Of a DNA stretch of 64,000 nt, positions 18,976-27,507 are shown one piece after another (the stretch's first letter is position 1; each line of letters starts with the position of its first letter). The stretch spans positions 1 through 64,000 of the forward strand of contig JAPZTO010000002.1 of NCBI GenBank assembly GCA_027532775.1, read 5' to 3'. A program made the translations under genes and the position numbers. The stretch is from Beijerinckiaceae bacterium. GTDB lineage: Bacteria; Pseudomonadota; Alphaproteobacteria; Rhizobiales; Beijerinckiaceae. The notes under the pieces were generated by a model. That model was not told where the DNA came from. It made no database searches and saw only the letters and a program-made list of their open reading frames with translations.

Positions 18976-19038
18976 CCTGCAACAAGTGTGCAGGCGGGTT
19001 GCAACAAGTGTGCAGGCGACCTGCAATCTGCTTGCAGG
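18976..19038. promoter_or_regulatory. Row of three operator-like palindromes, 22-bp period
   Basis: Three 19-bp sites begin at 18976, 18998 and 19020. Site 1 is CCTGCA-N7-TGCAGG, site 2 GTTGCA-N7-TGCAGG, and site 3 the perfect CCTGCAA-TCTGC-TTGCAGG. The period of 22 bp puts them on nearly the same DNA face. They lie between the divergent Tat-leader gene (start 18844) and crcB (start 19137). The regulator is unknown. Confidence 0.6.
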
Positions 19039-19136
19039 TGTGCTGCACCATCCTCGCGGCCGGGCCCGGGAGATCAGGCAGCCGGCCCCGGCTGGCCTGC
19101 CCTTGCGCCTTGCCCCCCCTTGGTTCAAAAGGGGGC

Positions 19137-19517
19137 ATGCAGACGGCATTGCTGGTTTTTCTGGGCGGCGGGCTGGGTTCGGTCGGGCGATGGCTCGTCG
19201 GGCTCGCGGCCCTGCGCGCCTTCGGACCGGCTTTCCCGGCCGGCACGCTGGCGGTGAATCTTGCCGGCGGTCTGGTGATGGGCCTGCTGGCGCGGCTGCT
19301 CGTGAACCTGCCTGCGGGCGGGCATGATGCGCGCATCTTCCTGATGACGGGCATCCTTGGCGGCTTCACCACCTTCTCGGCCTTCTCGCTGGATGCCGTC
19401 TCCCTGTGGAACCGGGGCGAGGCTACCCTTGCGGTGGTCTATGTCGCGGTTTCCGTCGGCGGCTCGATCGCCGCCCTTACGGCCGGCCTCTGGCTGGGCG
19501 GCCTCCTGACACGATAG
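19137..19517 (+). CDS. crcB: Fluoride ion channel CrcB/Fluc
   Basis: The product is 126 residues from ATG 19137. Four membrane helices, GGGLGSVGRWLVG, the N in GTLAVNLAGG and the GGFTTFSAFSLD signature are those of Fluc channels that export fluoride as dimers. No fluoride riboswitch consensus was seen upstream; instead three palindromes lie 100-160 nt before the start. Eight nt separate it from the pseudouridine synthase gene. Confidence 0.92.
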   Translation: MQTALLVFLGGGLGSVGRWLVGLAALRAFGPAFPAGTLAVNLAGGLVMGLLARLLVNLPAGGHDARIFLMTGILGGFTTFSAFSLDAVSLWNRGEATLAVVYVAVSVGGSIAALTAGLWLGGLLTR

Positions 19518-19525
19518 GATTGAGC

Positions 19526-20614
19526 ATGAGCGGCGTCACGACGCGCGAGGTCAAGCCGGACGAAGCGGGCATGCGGCTCGATCGCTGGTTCAAGACCCAT
19601 TATCCCGATCTGGCTTTCGGCCATCTCAACAAGCTGCTGCGTACGGGGCAGGTGCGCGTCAGCGGTGCGCGCGCCAAGGCCGAGACGCGGATCGAGCCGG
19701 GGCAGGTGATCCGCATTCCGCCGCTTGTGCGCATCGAGGAGGAGGCGGCTCCGGTGCCGGGCATTCGCGAGATCGGGGCTCCGGCGCGCAAGGCAGCCGG
19801 CCCGCAGGCCGCGCGGGCCGAGGCCGAAAGAGCGATGCCGGTGCGGCGCGGCGGGAAGATCAGCGATGATGCGGCCTTCCTGAAATCCATCACGCTCTAC
19901 GAGGACAAGGACCTGATGGTCCTCAACAAGCCGCATGGCCTGGCCGTGCAGGGCGGTTCGGGCATGACGCGACATGTCGACGGGCTGCTCGAGGCCTTGC
20001 GCGACAAGGACGGCGTGAAGCCGCGCCTCGTCCACCGCCTCGACAAGGATACGGCCGGCTGCCTGATCGTCGCCAAGTCCAGGCTGGCGGCGGCGACCCT
20101 GGCCAAGACCTTCCGCTCCCGTTCGGCACGCAAGATCTACTGGGCGCTGGTGCCCGGCGTGCCGCGCGTGCGGCAGGGCCGCGTCTCGACCTGGCTCGCC
20201 AAGGGCACCGATGAGCGCGGTGACCAGAAAATGCAGATCGCCAAGCATGGCGACGAGGGTGCCGATCACGCGCTGACCTACTACGCCGTGGTGGACACGG
20301 CGGGGCAGAAGCTGACCTGGCTCTCGCTGAAGCCGGTGACCGGGCGGATGCACCAGTTGCGCGTGCATGCTGCGGAAATCGGCCATCCCATTGTCGGGGA
20401 TCCGAAATATTTCGACAAGGAAAACTGGCACCTTCCGGGCGGCATCCAGAACCGCCTGCATCTGCTGGCCCGGCGGATCCAGTTCCCGCATCCGCGCGAC
20501 GGGCGGATCATCGATGTCTCCGCGCCGTTGCCGCCGCATATGCAGCAGAGCTGGAACCTGCTCGGCTTCGATGCCAGCCATTATGATCCGATCGAAGAGG
20601 CACCGGAAAAGTAG
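19526..20614 (+). CDS. RluC/RluD-family 23S rRNA pseudouridine synthase
   Basis: The 362 residues comprise an N-terminal S4 RNA-binding domain (~15-70) and a catalytic domain from ~115 with the HRLDKDTAG motif (Asp173 nucleophile). The linker at ~72-112 is long and Ala/Arg-rich. The exact site, such as 955/2504/2580 or 1911/1917, cannot be assigned from sequence alone, though RluC is the usual call for this layout in alphaproteobacteria. Confidence 0.88.
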   Translation: MSGVTTREVKPDEAGMRLDRWFKTHYPDLAFGHLNKLLRTGQVRVSGARAKAETRIEPGQVIRIPPLVRIEEEAAPVPGIREIGAPARKAAGPQAARAEAERAMPVRRGGKISDDAAFLKSITLYEDKDLMVLNKPHGLAVQGGSGMTRHVDGLLEALRDKDGVKPRLVHRLDKDTAGCLIVAKSRLAAATLAKTFRSRSARKIYWALVPGVPRVRQGRVSTWLAKGTDERGDQKMQIAKHGDEGADHALTYYAVVDTAGQKLTWLSLKPVTGRMHQLRVHAAEIGHPIVGDPKYFDKENWHLPGGIQNRLHLLARRIQFPHPRDGRIIDVSAPLPPHMQQSWNLLGFDASHYDPIEEAPEK

Positions 20615-20710
20615 GCTTTCCGCACATTACGAAGAGTTCAGGTTCCCGTCATTTCGCGGGCAGGTCGACTCGCCTAGTCCTTCAGGCAAGGAAGACACGA
20701 GGAGCCTGCC

Positions 20711-21268
20711 ATGAACCTTCGCCTGATCCTGCAACGCGCCGCCATCGGGGCGGGTGCCCTGATCCTCGCCATCGGGTTGGCTGTCGCCCAGACGGCTCCG
20801 GCCCCGGCGCCTTCTCCTGCACCGAATGCCCCGGCCCAGACGGGGGCCGGACCGGGCGCCGATGGTGCCCGAGGTGACTGGCGCGCCGCGCGCGAGGCCT
20901 GCCGCAACCAGGTGGGTTCGGATCTCCGCGGCCAGGACCGCCGCGAGGCGATGCGCACATGCATGGCCGAGAAGCGCGGCGCTGGTGCCGGCCCGCAGCT
21001 GAGCGAAACCGAGCGCAACCGCATCCGCGAGATGCGCGGCGCGGATCGCACGGCCCAGAAGGAGGCCCGCAAGACCTGCCGCGAGGGCCTGAAGAACCAG
21101 CGCCTGACCGAGGATGAACGCCGCACCGGCATCGAGGATTGCGTGGCCAAGGCCAATCCGCGCTATGCCAGGGCACTGGCCTGCCGACGCGAGGCGGATT
21201 CGAAAAATCTGGAAAAGCGCAGCGGGCCGTATCGCGAGTTCATGCGCTCGTGTATCCGGGGCGCGTGA
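20711..21268 (+). CDS. Exported Cys-repeat protein, PsiF-like
   Basis: The 185 residues have a signal peptide to ~26, an Ala/Pro linker, then three charged helical modules, each with paired Cys (REACRN...RTCMAE; KTCREG...EDCVAK; LACRRE...RSCIRG). The last, with YREFMRSCI, resembles the PsiF repeat. The function of PsiF-type proteins is not established. The stop overlaps the HAD gene start (GTGA). Confidence 0.6.
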   Translation: MNLRLILQRAAIGAGALILAIGLAVAQTAPAPAPSPAPNAPAQTGAGPGADGARGDWRAAREACRNQVGSDLRGQDRREAMRTCMAEKRGAGAGPQLSETERNRIREMRGADRTAQKEARKTCREGLKNQRLTEDERRTGIEDCVAKANPRYARALACRREADSKNLEKRSGPYREFMRSCIRGA

Positions 21269-21921
21269 CCCAGCTCCTCCTGTTCGATGTTGACGGCACG
21301 CTCGTCAATTCCGAAGCGATCATCCTGACGGCTCAGGCCCAGACCTTCGCGGCTGTCGGCCTGCCCGCGCCCTCCCGGGAGCGCGGGCTTTCCATTGTCG
21401 GGCTTTCGCTGCACGAGGCGTTCACCGTCCTGGTTGGGTCGGGCGGGCCGGTCGAAGCGCTGGTTGCCGCCTATCGCGAGGTCTTCCATGCGCTGCGCAA
21501 GGCGGGAACCATCCCCGAGCCGCTCTATCCCGGTGCGGCCAGCCTGCTGGCAGGAGCCGGCGCCGATCCGCGCTTCCGGCTGGGTATCGCCACCGGCAAG
21601 TCGCGGCGGGGCGTGGCGGCCCTGCTCGACGCCCATGGCTGGCACGACCTCATGGCCACGATCCAGACCGCTGATGACGCGCCCTCGAAACCCCATCCGG
21701 GCATGATCCTGCAGGCTTCGGCCGCGACCGGCATCCCCCTGGGCGAGACGGTGATGATCGGCGATTCCGTGTTCGACATGCAGATGGCCCGCGCGGCCGG
21801 TGCACGGGCGATCGGCGTGGCCTGGGGGTTCCAGCCCGTCGAGGCCCTCCGCGAGGCCGGTGCCGAAGTCATCGCGCATAATTTCGACGATCTCGCGCGG
21901 ATTCTCCGCCTTCCGGGGTGA
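21265..21921 (+). CDS. HAD-superfamily hydrolase, phosphoglycolate phosphatase-like
   Basis: The product is 218 residues from GTG 21265. Motif I FDVDGTLVNS (Asp8/Asp10), motif II T in GIATGKS, the K in APSKPHPGM and motif IV MIGDSVFDMQMA are all present, with an alpha-helical cap between ~15 and 85. Substrate unknown; phosphoglycolate or another small phosphate ester is plausible. Its overlap with the preceding gene and nearness to the ATP12 gene suggest one transcript. Confidence 0.85.
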   Translation: MTQLLLFDVDGTLVNSEAIILTAQAQTFAAVGLPAPSRERGLSIVGLSLHEAFTVLVGSGGPVEALVAAYREVFHALRKAGTIPEPLYPGAASLLAGAGADPRFRLGIATGKSRRGVAALLDAHGWHDLMATIQTADDAPSKPHPGMILQASAATGIPLGETVMIGDSVFDMQMARAAGARAIGVAWGFQPVEALREAGAEVIAHNFDDLARILRLPG

Positions 21922-21952
21922 CAGAACCGTTCCGGAATCCTATCTCCGCGGC

Positions 21953-22750
21953 ATGAGCAACAGGTTCTCCGAAAACTGGTTCGGCGATGGCGAGGATCCG
22001 GCCCGGCTTGACCCGGTCCGGACCGCGCGGGCGGCACTGAAGCCGCAAAGGCTGAAGCGCTTCTACGCGGAGGCGTCGATCGAGGCGTCGCCGGAAGGGT
22101 TCCGCCTTCTGCTTGACGGGAGGCCGGCGCGCACGAAGCTGAAGCGTCCGCTCGCGCTGGAGACGGAGGCTGCGGCCGCCCTGCTCGCGGCTGAATGGGC
22201 TGCGCAGGTCGAGGAGATCAACCCCGCCACGATGCCGGTGACGCGAATCGCCCATGCCGCCATCGATCACGTGGCCGAGGCCCGCGAGGCGGTGATCGCG
22301 GATATCCTCGCCTATGCCGGCACGGACCTTGTCTGCTATCGCGCCGGCGAGCCGGAAAAGCTCGTTGCCCTTCAGGCGCGGCACTGGGACCCTGTCCTCG
22401 CTCATGCGCAGACGCGCTACGGGGCGCGGTTCCTGCTCTCGGAGGGGATCACCCATGTCGCGCAGAACCCTGCGGCGATCGAGGCCCTGCGCCCGGGCAT
22501 CGTCCGGCATGGACCGGCGGCGGCGCTGGCGGCGCTCCATGTCTTGACCACGGTTTCGGGCTCCGCTCTGATCGCGCTTGCGGTCGCGGACGGAGCCCTG
22601 ACCGCCGATGCCGGATACGATGCGGGAGAGGTCGATGCCGATTTCGAATTGGATCTCTGGGGCGCGGACGAGGAAGCGGCCCACCGCCGGGCGGCCCGGC
22701 TGGCCGATTTCCGGGCGGCCACGGCGCTTCTCGGGTCGCTTGAGGGCTAG
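21953..22750 (+). CDS. ATP12-family chaperone for F1F0 ATP synthase assembly
   Basis: The product is 265 residues. LKRFYAEASI, LLDGRPARTKLKRPL and the EWAAQVEEINPATMPVTRIA stretch are the ATP12 family core; DLVCYRAGEPEKLVALQARHWDPVLAH follows. In mitochondria ATP12 binds the F1 alpha subunit; the alphaproteobacterial homologue is inferred to do likewise. This family is characteristic of alphaproteobacteria. A TTG start for the next gene lies inside its end. Confidence 0.9.
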   Translation: MSNRFSENWFGDGEDPARLDPVRTARAALKPQRLKRFYAEASIEASPEGFRLLLDGRPARTKLKRPLALETEAAAALLAAEWAAQVEEINPATMPVTRIAHAAIDHVAEAREAVIADILAYAGTDLVCYRAGEPEKLVALQARHWDPVLAHAQTRYGARFLLSEGITHVAQNPAAIEALRPGIVRHGPAAALAALHVLTTVSGSALIALAVADGALTADAGYDAGEVDADFELDLWGADEEAAHRRAARLADFRAATALLGSLEG

Positions 22751-23243
22751 CCTCGCGGGGTTCCTGCTGCTGCTGGCCTCGCAGGCCGGCTTTGCGCAGG
22801 GGCAGGAATGCGCGACGCTGATCGGCAGGCTCGGCCAGTTGCTCGACCGCTATGCCGAACCGGCGACGGCGGCGATCGATGACGGCACGGAGCCGGCCAA
22901 GGCGCTCGACAGGGCCCGCGCCCAGGTGCTGAAAGGCGAGGCCGGCGCCAGCGTCACCATGGTCGGCATCGGCCTGCTGCTGCATGGACGGCGCGATGTG
23001 CTGCCGGTTTCGCTGATCCGGCAGATCTGCACCTTCAGCCAGCGGAACGCATTGCCGCTCCATGTCGCGAGCTGCGCCTATCTCAGTGCGCTCAACCCGC
23101 TCGGGGACCGCGAGGAGAAGCGCCGCCTGACCGAAGCCGAGATCGCGCGGTTCGAGGCCCTGCATGGCCGTGAGGACAACGAAGCCAATGGCGGGCTGGC
23201 CGGCCATATCCAGGCGCTGAAGGCCTGCCTGCCGCGCAGTTGA
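22740..23243 (+). CDS. Hypothetical exported protein
   Basis: The product is 167 residues from TTG 22740. That start gives a clean signal peptide (RASLAGFLLLLASQAGFAQG), which longer starts inside the ATP12 gene would spoil. The mature part has four Cys (ECATL, QICTF, SCAYL, KACLP), possibly two disulfides, and is helical. No family recognised. It overlaps the ATP12 gene by 11 nt. Confidence 0.65.
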   Translation: MRASLAGFLLLLASQAGFAQGQECATLIGRLGQLLDRYAEPATAAIDDGTEPAKALDRARAQVLKGEAGASVTMVGIGLLLHGRRDVLPVSLIRQICTFSQRNALPLHVASCAYLSALNPLGDREEKRRLTEAEIARFEALHGREDNEANGGLAGHIQALKACLPRS

Positions 23244-23253
23244 CGGCCCGCGT

Positions 23254-24402
23254 TCAGGCCATGGCCGGCTTCTCGCGGTAGACCTGCCGCCAGAGCCGCT
23301 CGAAATTCCCGCCGGCCAGCTTTTCCATGTCACCGGTCGACCAGCCGCGCTGCATCAGGCGCGCGAAGATGGCCGGGAAGGTGGCGGCATCCTCGAGGCC
23401 GGGCGGGTTGGGCCCGCCGTAGAAATCGGAGCCGATGCCGAGGCAATCCACCCCGCCGACGTTGCGGATATGCTCGAGATGGCGGATCAGCGAGTCGATG
23501 CCGTCGCCTTCGAAGCGACGGAAGGCGTGGTCCTTATGGCGGCGGTATTCCTCGTCGCCGATATCCTCGCGCACCTTGCCGAGGCCATCCATCACAGGCT
23601 GCATGCCGTCGAACACCGCCTGTTCGAGGAAAGCCGGCACGAAGGTGGCCATCACAATGCCGCCGCCCTCGGCGATCCGCCGGATCACGTCATCCGGGGC
23701 GTTGCGCGGATGGTCGCACAGGGCGCGGGCATTGGCATGGCTGATCATGACCGGCCCCTTCGCGCAATCCATCACCGCATGCTGGGCGGGCGGCGAGACA
23801 TGGGCCATGTCGATGATCAGGCCAAGGCGCTCCATTTCCTCGACAAGGCTTTCGCCGAAGGGCGAAAGCGGGCGGTTGCCGGGCCGGCGCCCGGGATGGT
23901 CGGTGGCGCTGTCGATGAAGGGCAGGGTCTCGTTATGGCAGAGCGTGGCCAGCCGGATGCCCATCGCATGGAGCAGCCGCAGATGGCCGAGGGATTCGAC
24001 CCCGACCAGCCCCTCCACCGCCTTGAACAGCCCGATCTTTCCGGCGGCCTGCGCGGCCTCCATGTCATCCGGGGCGAGAACGGGATGGAAGGTTTCCGGG
24101 TAGAGTTGCTCGAGCTGGAGCATCACGTCGATCACCGCCAGCCGGTCCTGGATCGGATTTTCCACCAGCGTGGGGATGAAGGCTGTCAGGATCTGCGTGG
24201 AGACCAGCCCGGCTTTGAGGCGCGGGATGTCGGTATCGGTTTCGGGGTGGAGCCGGGCGGCATTCCAGGCCCGGACATCGCCGTGGCTGCCGCGTGCCCA
24301 GATGACATAGGGCAGGTCGTTATGGCCATCGACAAGCCGGGTCCGCGCGAGGAAATCTCGCGCCTCGGCCATAAAATCACGCTGCATTTTTCCCAATTCC
24401 AT
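23254..24402 (-). CDS. Membrane dipeptidase (peptidase family M19)
   Basis: The product is about 382 residues from ATG 24402; other in-frame starts at 24465 and 24387 are possible, and none has a strong ribosome site. Zinc ligands are seen in VDGHNDLP, the EGLVGVESLG region, IIDMAHVSP and MISHANARAL, with GIGSDFYGG near the end. It hydrolyses dipeptides. No signal peptide is visible, so it is likely cytoplasmic. Confidence 0.88.
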   Translation of the reverse strand: MELGKMQRDFMAEARDFLARTRLVDGHNDLPYVIWARGSHGDVRAWNAARLHPETDTDIPRLKAGLVSTQILTAFIPTLVENPIQDRLAVIDVMLQLEQLYPETFHPVLAPDDMEAAQAAGKIGLFKAVEGLVGVESLGHLRLLHAMGIRLATLCHNETLPFIDSATDHPGRRPGNRPLSPFGESLVEEMERLGLIIDMAHVSPPAQHAVMDCAKGPVMISHANARALCDHPRNAPDDVIRRIAEGGGIVMATFVPAFLEQAVFDGMQPVMDGLGKVREDIGDEEYRRHKDHAFRRFEGDGIDSLIRHLEHIRNVGGVDCLGIGSDFYGGPNPPGLEDAATFPAIFARLMQRGWSTGDMEKLAGGNFERLWRQVYREKPAMA

Positions 24403-24574
24403 CGTGGTTTGATCATGGATTCGCCGCATCATGGCATGGGAATGGGAAGCGAGGGAATGACCCATGCCACCCGGCCGGCAACGTCACGTTAACGGCATTT
24501 GCTGGTGAAGCCTAAACCGCGATTTGTGTTCCAGCGCACAGATTCAGGTTTGAGCAACACCTAAAGCTCATTCT

Positions 24575-24700
24575 CACGACAACGAGGACGGAAAACGTCC
24601 CGTGACAACAGGAAAAGGGCGAAAGCCCGAACAGGCGAAACAGGGTCTCTGGACCCGGGATCACAGGACGGGGCGCTCCGGTGCCCCTGCGAACAGGGAA
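24575..24700 (+). ncRNA. Structured leader with four hairpins and five ACAGG motifs
   Basis: Upstream of the gene at 24708 four stems follow one another: GGACG-GAAAA-CGTCC inside an outer CACG/CGTG; GGGC-GAAA-GCCC; GGGTC-TCTG-GACCC; and GGGGC/GCCCC with an 8-nt loop. ACAGG occurs five times, at 24608, 24631, 24640, 24663 and 24693, mostly in the single-stranded links. It does not match a leader family known to me. It could be bound by a CsrA-like protein. Confidence 0.4.
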
Positions 24701-24707
24701 GAAAACG

Positions 24708-25118
24708 ATGTCGGCGCTTCTGCGTATGCCGGTCAGCCCGGTGATCGAAACCGTCGGTTGGCCCGAATGCCCGGCCTCGCTGGCCGAGCAGCTCGATGCC
24801 CGGGCCTTCCTGATCCTCGAAAACCGTTCCCAGGCGGAAGACATGATCCGCGAGGATATGCTCAAGGGCCAGGATGATCCGGTCTGGACGGCGTATTTCG
24901 TCGAGGCGATGGTCGAATACCTCGTCTGGCAGAACGCCCCCGCCGGCCGCATCGGCGCGGAGGACCTTGCCTGGCTGGTCGACCATCTCGCCGGCGAGCC
25001 CTCGCCTTCGATGCCGGCGCTGCTTTTCGCGCTGGTCCGCGAACTCACCGACGTGCCCGAGGCCCTGACAGCTTTGGCGCTCAAGCATTCGCGCAACCGG
25101 CTGCGCGGCTGGCACTGA
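24708..25118 (+). CDS. Hypothetical protein with WTAYFVEAMVEYLVW motif
   Basis: The product is 136 residues from ATG 24708, following AGGGAAG. It is acidic and cytoplasmic. The middle reads ENRSQAEDMIREDMLKGQDD and then WTAYFVEAMVEYLVWQ, a pattern resembling one half of larger uncharacterised alphaproteobacterial proteins. Function unknown. It has a long folded leader of its own and a hairpin after the stop, so it seems to be a single-gene unit. Confidence 0.65.
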   Translation: MSALLRMPVSPVIETVGWPECPASLAEQLDARAFLILENRSQAEDMIREDMLKGQDDPVWTAYFVEAMVEYLVWQNAPAGRIGAEDLAWLVDHLAGEPSPSMPALLFALVRELTDVPEALTALALKHSRNRLRGWH

Positions 25119-25128
25119 AATCCGGGCT

Positions 25129-25149
25129 GCCTGCCTGAATGAGGCAGGC
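25129..25149 (+). terminator. Hairpin after the 136-residue gene
   Basis: GCCTGCC-TGAATGA-GGCAGGC is a perfect 7-bp stem 11 nt after the stop. No T-run follows; instead GGCTTGACA, a consensus -35 hexamer, begins 2 nt on (TTGACA at 25153-25158). A convincing -10 at the right distance was not found. Confidence 0.4.
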
Positions 25150-25208
25150 GGCTTGACAGGAGCGGGCCGCTGGCCTGACCTCGGAGGCCGATAACAGCCC
25201 GAGGGATC

Positions 25209-25751
25209 ATGCCGCTCTATTTCGCCTATGGCGCCAATATGGACATCGCCGATATGGCGACCCGCGCGCCGCAATCCCGCCTGATCGGCCCCGCGCGCCT
25301 GCCGCGCCATCGCTTCATCATCATGGCCGAGGGTTATGCCAGCATCGTGCGCGATCCGCGCCAGAGCGTCCATGGCGTGCTCTGGGACCTTTCGCTGGCC
25401 GATCTTCGCCCGCTCGACCGGTTCGAAGGGGTGGATCGCGGCCTCTATGCCAAGATCAACCAGCCGGTGATTGCGGCTGACGGCGCGAAGCGCGCGCTGG
25501 TCTATGTCGCCGCCAATGCCATGCCGGGCCGGCCGCGCCCGGGCTATCTCGAAGGCATTCTCGCTGCCGCGCAGGCGCATGGTTTCCCCAAGCCCTATCT
25601 CGACGAACTCGCGCGCTGGAAAAGCAGCGGCGCGAAGACGGTTTCTTCTGCGGGAACGCCTGCTGCCGGTCCGGTGGCCGGCGTTCGCCCGCGTGCCGCC
25701 TCGCCGGATCAGCGGCCGCGCGACGACCGCTCCGGCGAGTGGGATGGTTGA
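25209..25751 (+). CDS. Gamma-glutamylcyclotransferase-like (AIG2-like) protein
   Basis: The 180 residues start MPLYFAYGANMD, the YGAN loop of the gamma-glutamylcyclotransferase fold. YASIVRDP, HGVLWDLS and the LDRFEGVDRGLY block with the expected acidic residue follow, then YLEGILAAA. The last 40 residues are disordered and Pro/Arg-rich. Members cleave gamma-glutamyl amino acids to 5-oxoproline; the exact substrate here is unknown. Confidence 0.8.
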   Translation: MPLYFAYGANMDIADMATRAPQSRLIGPARLPRHRFIIMAEGYASIVRDPRQSVHGVLWDLSLADLRPLDRFEGVDRGLYAKINQPVIAADGAKRALVYVAANAMPGRPRPGYLEGILAAAQAHGFPKPYLDELARWKSSGAKTVSSAGTPAAGPVAGVRPRAASPDQRPRDDRSGEWDG

Positions 25752-25757
25752 AGCCGC

Positions 25758-26270
25758 TCAGGACAGGGGCTTCTCCCAGCGGAAGAGCTGCTCGTGCAGC
25801 GGGCGGCCCCAGCTTGAATCAAGCGTCTCCGAGACGAGCCGGAACCCCTCCGCCTCGTAGAGATGGCGGGCGGCATCCAGCCCGCGGAAGGTCGTCAGGA
25901 AGACGCGGTCGAAGCCGGCCGATTCGACGAAATCCATCATTTCGCCCATCAGCCGGCGGCCGATGCCGAGGCCGCGCGCTGCCTCGGCCAGAATGAAAAA
26001 GCGGATGCGCGCGCCCTCTCTGGCGACATGCGGGCCGGAACCGTCGAGGCTGATCGAGCCGACGGGCGCGCCATCGAGCATGGCGGTCAGCTGGAGGTCC
26101 TTCGCGGGGTCATAGCGGCCGAGCCATTCACCCATCGCCTCGGCCACCTTCGCCTCGAAGCCGACGCCGAATTGCCATTCCCGGGCGTAAGAGCGGCCAT
26201 GTTCCGCAATGACCCAACCGGGAATTCCGGGCTGCCAGCCGCGGAGCAGGGTGATTTCGGGCGGGTTCAT
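25758..26270 (-). CDS. GNAT-family N-acetyltransferase
   Basis: The 170 residues contain the acetyl-CoA-binding A motif [19 protein letters not shown] (R/Q-x-x-G-x-G/A), preceded by [10 protein letters not shown] (beta-4), and ending with [20 protein letters not shown]. The overall layout resembles acetyltransferases often fused to or paired with MarR regulators. Substrate unknown. It overlaps the lipB stop by 4 nt, so the two are co-transcribed. Confidence 0.85.
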   Translation of the reverse strand: MNPPEITLLRGWQPGIPGWVIAEHGRSYAREWQFGVGFEAKVAEAMGEWLGRYDPAKDLQLTAMLDGAPVGSISLDGSGPHVAREGARIRFFILAEAARGLGIGRRLMGEMMDFVESAGFDRVFLTTFRGLDAARHLYEAEGFRLVSETLDSSWGRPLHEQLFRWEKPLS

Positions 26271-26980
26271 GCCACGGCCCCGAAAACCGGTGCGAAGGCG
26301 CGTTTCAGCGCGAGATCGGCTTCCGGCATTGTCACCGGCAGGCCGAGATCGACGAGGCTGGTCACGCCGTAGCGCGCCTCGGCGATGCCGCAGGGCACGA
26401 TGCCGTCAAAATGGCCGAGATCGGGCTCGACATTGAGCGAGATGCCGTGGAACGACACCCAGCGGCGCAGGCGGATGCCGATGGCGGCGATCTTGTCCTC
26501 ATGGCCGGGGCCCTTGTCAGGCCGCTTGACCCAGACGCCGACACGGGTTGGATCGGTGAACCCGGTCAGCGAGAATTCCGCCAGCGTGCCGATCACCCAG
26601 GCCTCGAGTGCGGAGACGAAGGCGCGAACATCCTGCCGGCGGGCGCGCAGGTCCAGCATCACATAGGCCACGCGCTGGCCGGGGCCGTGATAGGTATATT
26701 GCCCGCCACGCCCGGTCTCGAAGACCGGGAAGCGCGGCCGGAGCAGGTCCACGCTCTGCGCACTGGTGCCGGCAGTGTAGAGCGGCGGGTGCTCGACCAG
26801 CCAGACGCATTCCGGTGCCGTGCCCTCCGCGATGGCGGCCGCGCGGGCCTCCATCCAGGCCACGGCCTCGGGATAGGGGACGAGCCCTTCGGCCAGCCGC
26901 CATTCAACCGGCGGATGGCTGGCCGCAAGCGGGCGGAATTCGGTGCGCGTTAACGGGCTGTTGACCATAAGCTGGCACAT
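26267..26980 (-). CDS. lipB: Octanoyl-[acyl-carrier-protein]:protein N-octanoyltransferase LipB
   Basis: The 237 residues contain the lipoyl transferase signature [13 protein letters not shown], the active-site Lys in KIAAIGI and the catalytic Cys in IVPCGIAE. LipB moves octanoate from ACP to E2/GcvH domains, the first step of protein lipoylation. The first start is ATG 26980; ATG 26968 is an alternative. LipA is not in the window. Confidence 0.95.
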   Translation of the reverse strand: MCQLMVNSPLTRTEFRPLAASHPPVEWRLAEGLVPYPEAVAWMEARAAAIAEGTAPECVWLVEHPPLYTAGTSAQSVDLLRPRFPVFETGRGGQYTYHGPGQRVAYVMLDLRARRQDVRAFVSALEAWVIGTLAEFSLTGFTDPTRVGVWVKRPDKGPGHEDKIAAIGIRLRRWVSFHGISLNVEPDLGHFDGIVPCGIAEARYGVTSLVDLGLPVTMPEADLALKRAFAPVFGAVA

Positions 26981-27074
26981 AGATGGGCAGAAATTGCCGG
27001 GTCAATCAAAGTTTCGAGTCGTTCGAACCTGAGATGTTCCGGCTTCACGGTCAATCCAGCGGGGGCAGTTCCGG

Positions 27075-27377
27075 ATGTCGGGTGAAGAACGGACCAATAC
27101 GGTCGAGAGCGTCGAGGTGGAAATCGAGGTCGTGATCGGCCGGGCGCGGATGCCGATCCATCACCTTCTCCGCATGGGGCGCGGCGCGGTGATCGAGCTC
27201 GACTCGAACGAGAATGACGAGATCGAGATCCTTGCGAATGACTTCCCGGTCGCGCGGGGGCAGGTGATCGTGCAGGGCAAGCGCATCCAGGTGGAAGTGA
27301 CCAGCCTGATCCGCCGGCCGGAAGTGGAGCGCATGCTGGCAAAGCCCGCCATGCGCGACCAGGACGAGGAATTCTGA
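27075..27377 (+). CDS. Stand-alone FliN-like (SpoA domain) protein
   Basis: The 100 residues are nearly all one SpoA/FliN C-terminal domain: VEVEIEVVIGRARMPIHHLL, then MGRGAVIELDSNENDEIEIL and ARGQVIVQGKRIQVEVTSLI. In flagella FliN forms the C-ring base and binds FliM and FliH. No flagellar or secretion gene is near; neighbours are lipB (divergent) and a tRNA. It may be the organism's FliN placed apart or a paralogue with another role. Confidence 0.8.
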   Translation: MSGEERTNTVESVEVEIEVVIGRARMPIHHLLRMGRGAVIELDSNENDEIEILANDFPVARGQVIVQGKRIQVEVTSLIRRPEVERMLAKPAMRDQDEEF

Positions 27378-27507
27378 TCCGGCGGAGCACGGCCCGGTTG
27401 CGGCGGGCGGACGCGTGTTCCGCCCGGTCTTTTCGGGCTTGCCAGACCCGGCGGGCTTTGTTAGACAGCGCGCCTCGGTGAGACGGGCATGCCCCTTTCG
27501 CCGGTGT

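Noticed and set aside
18976-19038. CRISPR-like array
   Set aside because: Only three units, period 22 bp with almost no spacer, and each unit is a palindrome; no cas genes.
18845-19136. Fluoride riboswitch before crcB
   Set aside because: The conserved GGCGAUGG-type start and pseudoknot elements were not found; the region holds palindromes instead.
25153-25182. Promoter from the perfect TTGACA at 25153
   Set aside because: No acceptable -10 hexamer at 16-18 nt; kept only as a remark with the hairpin.
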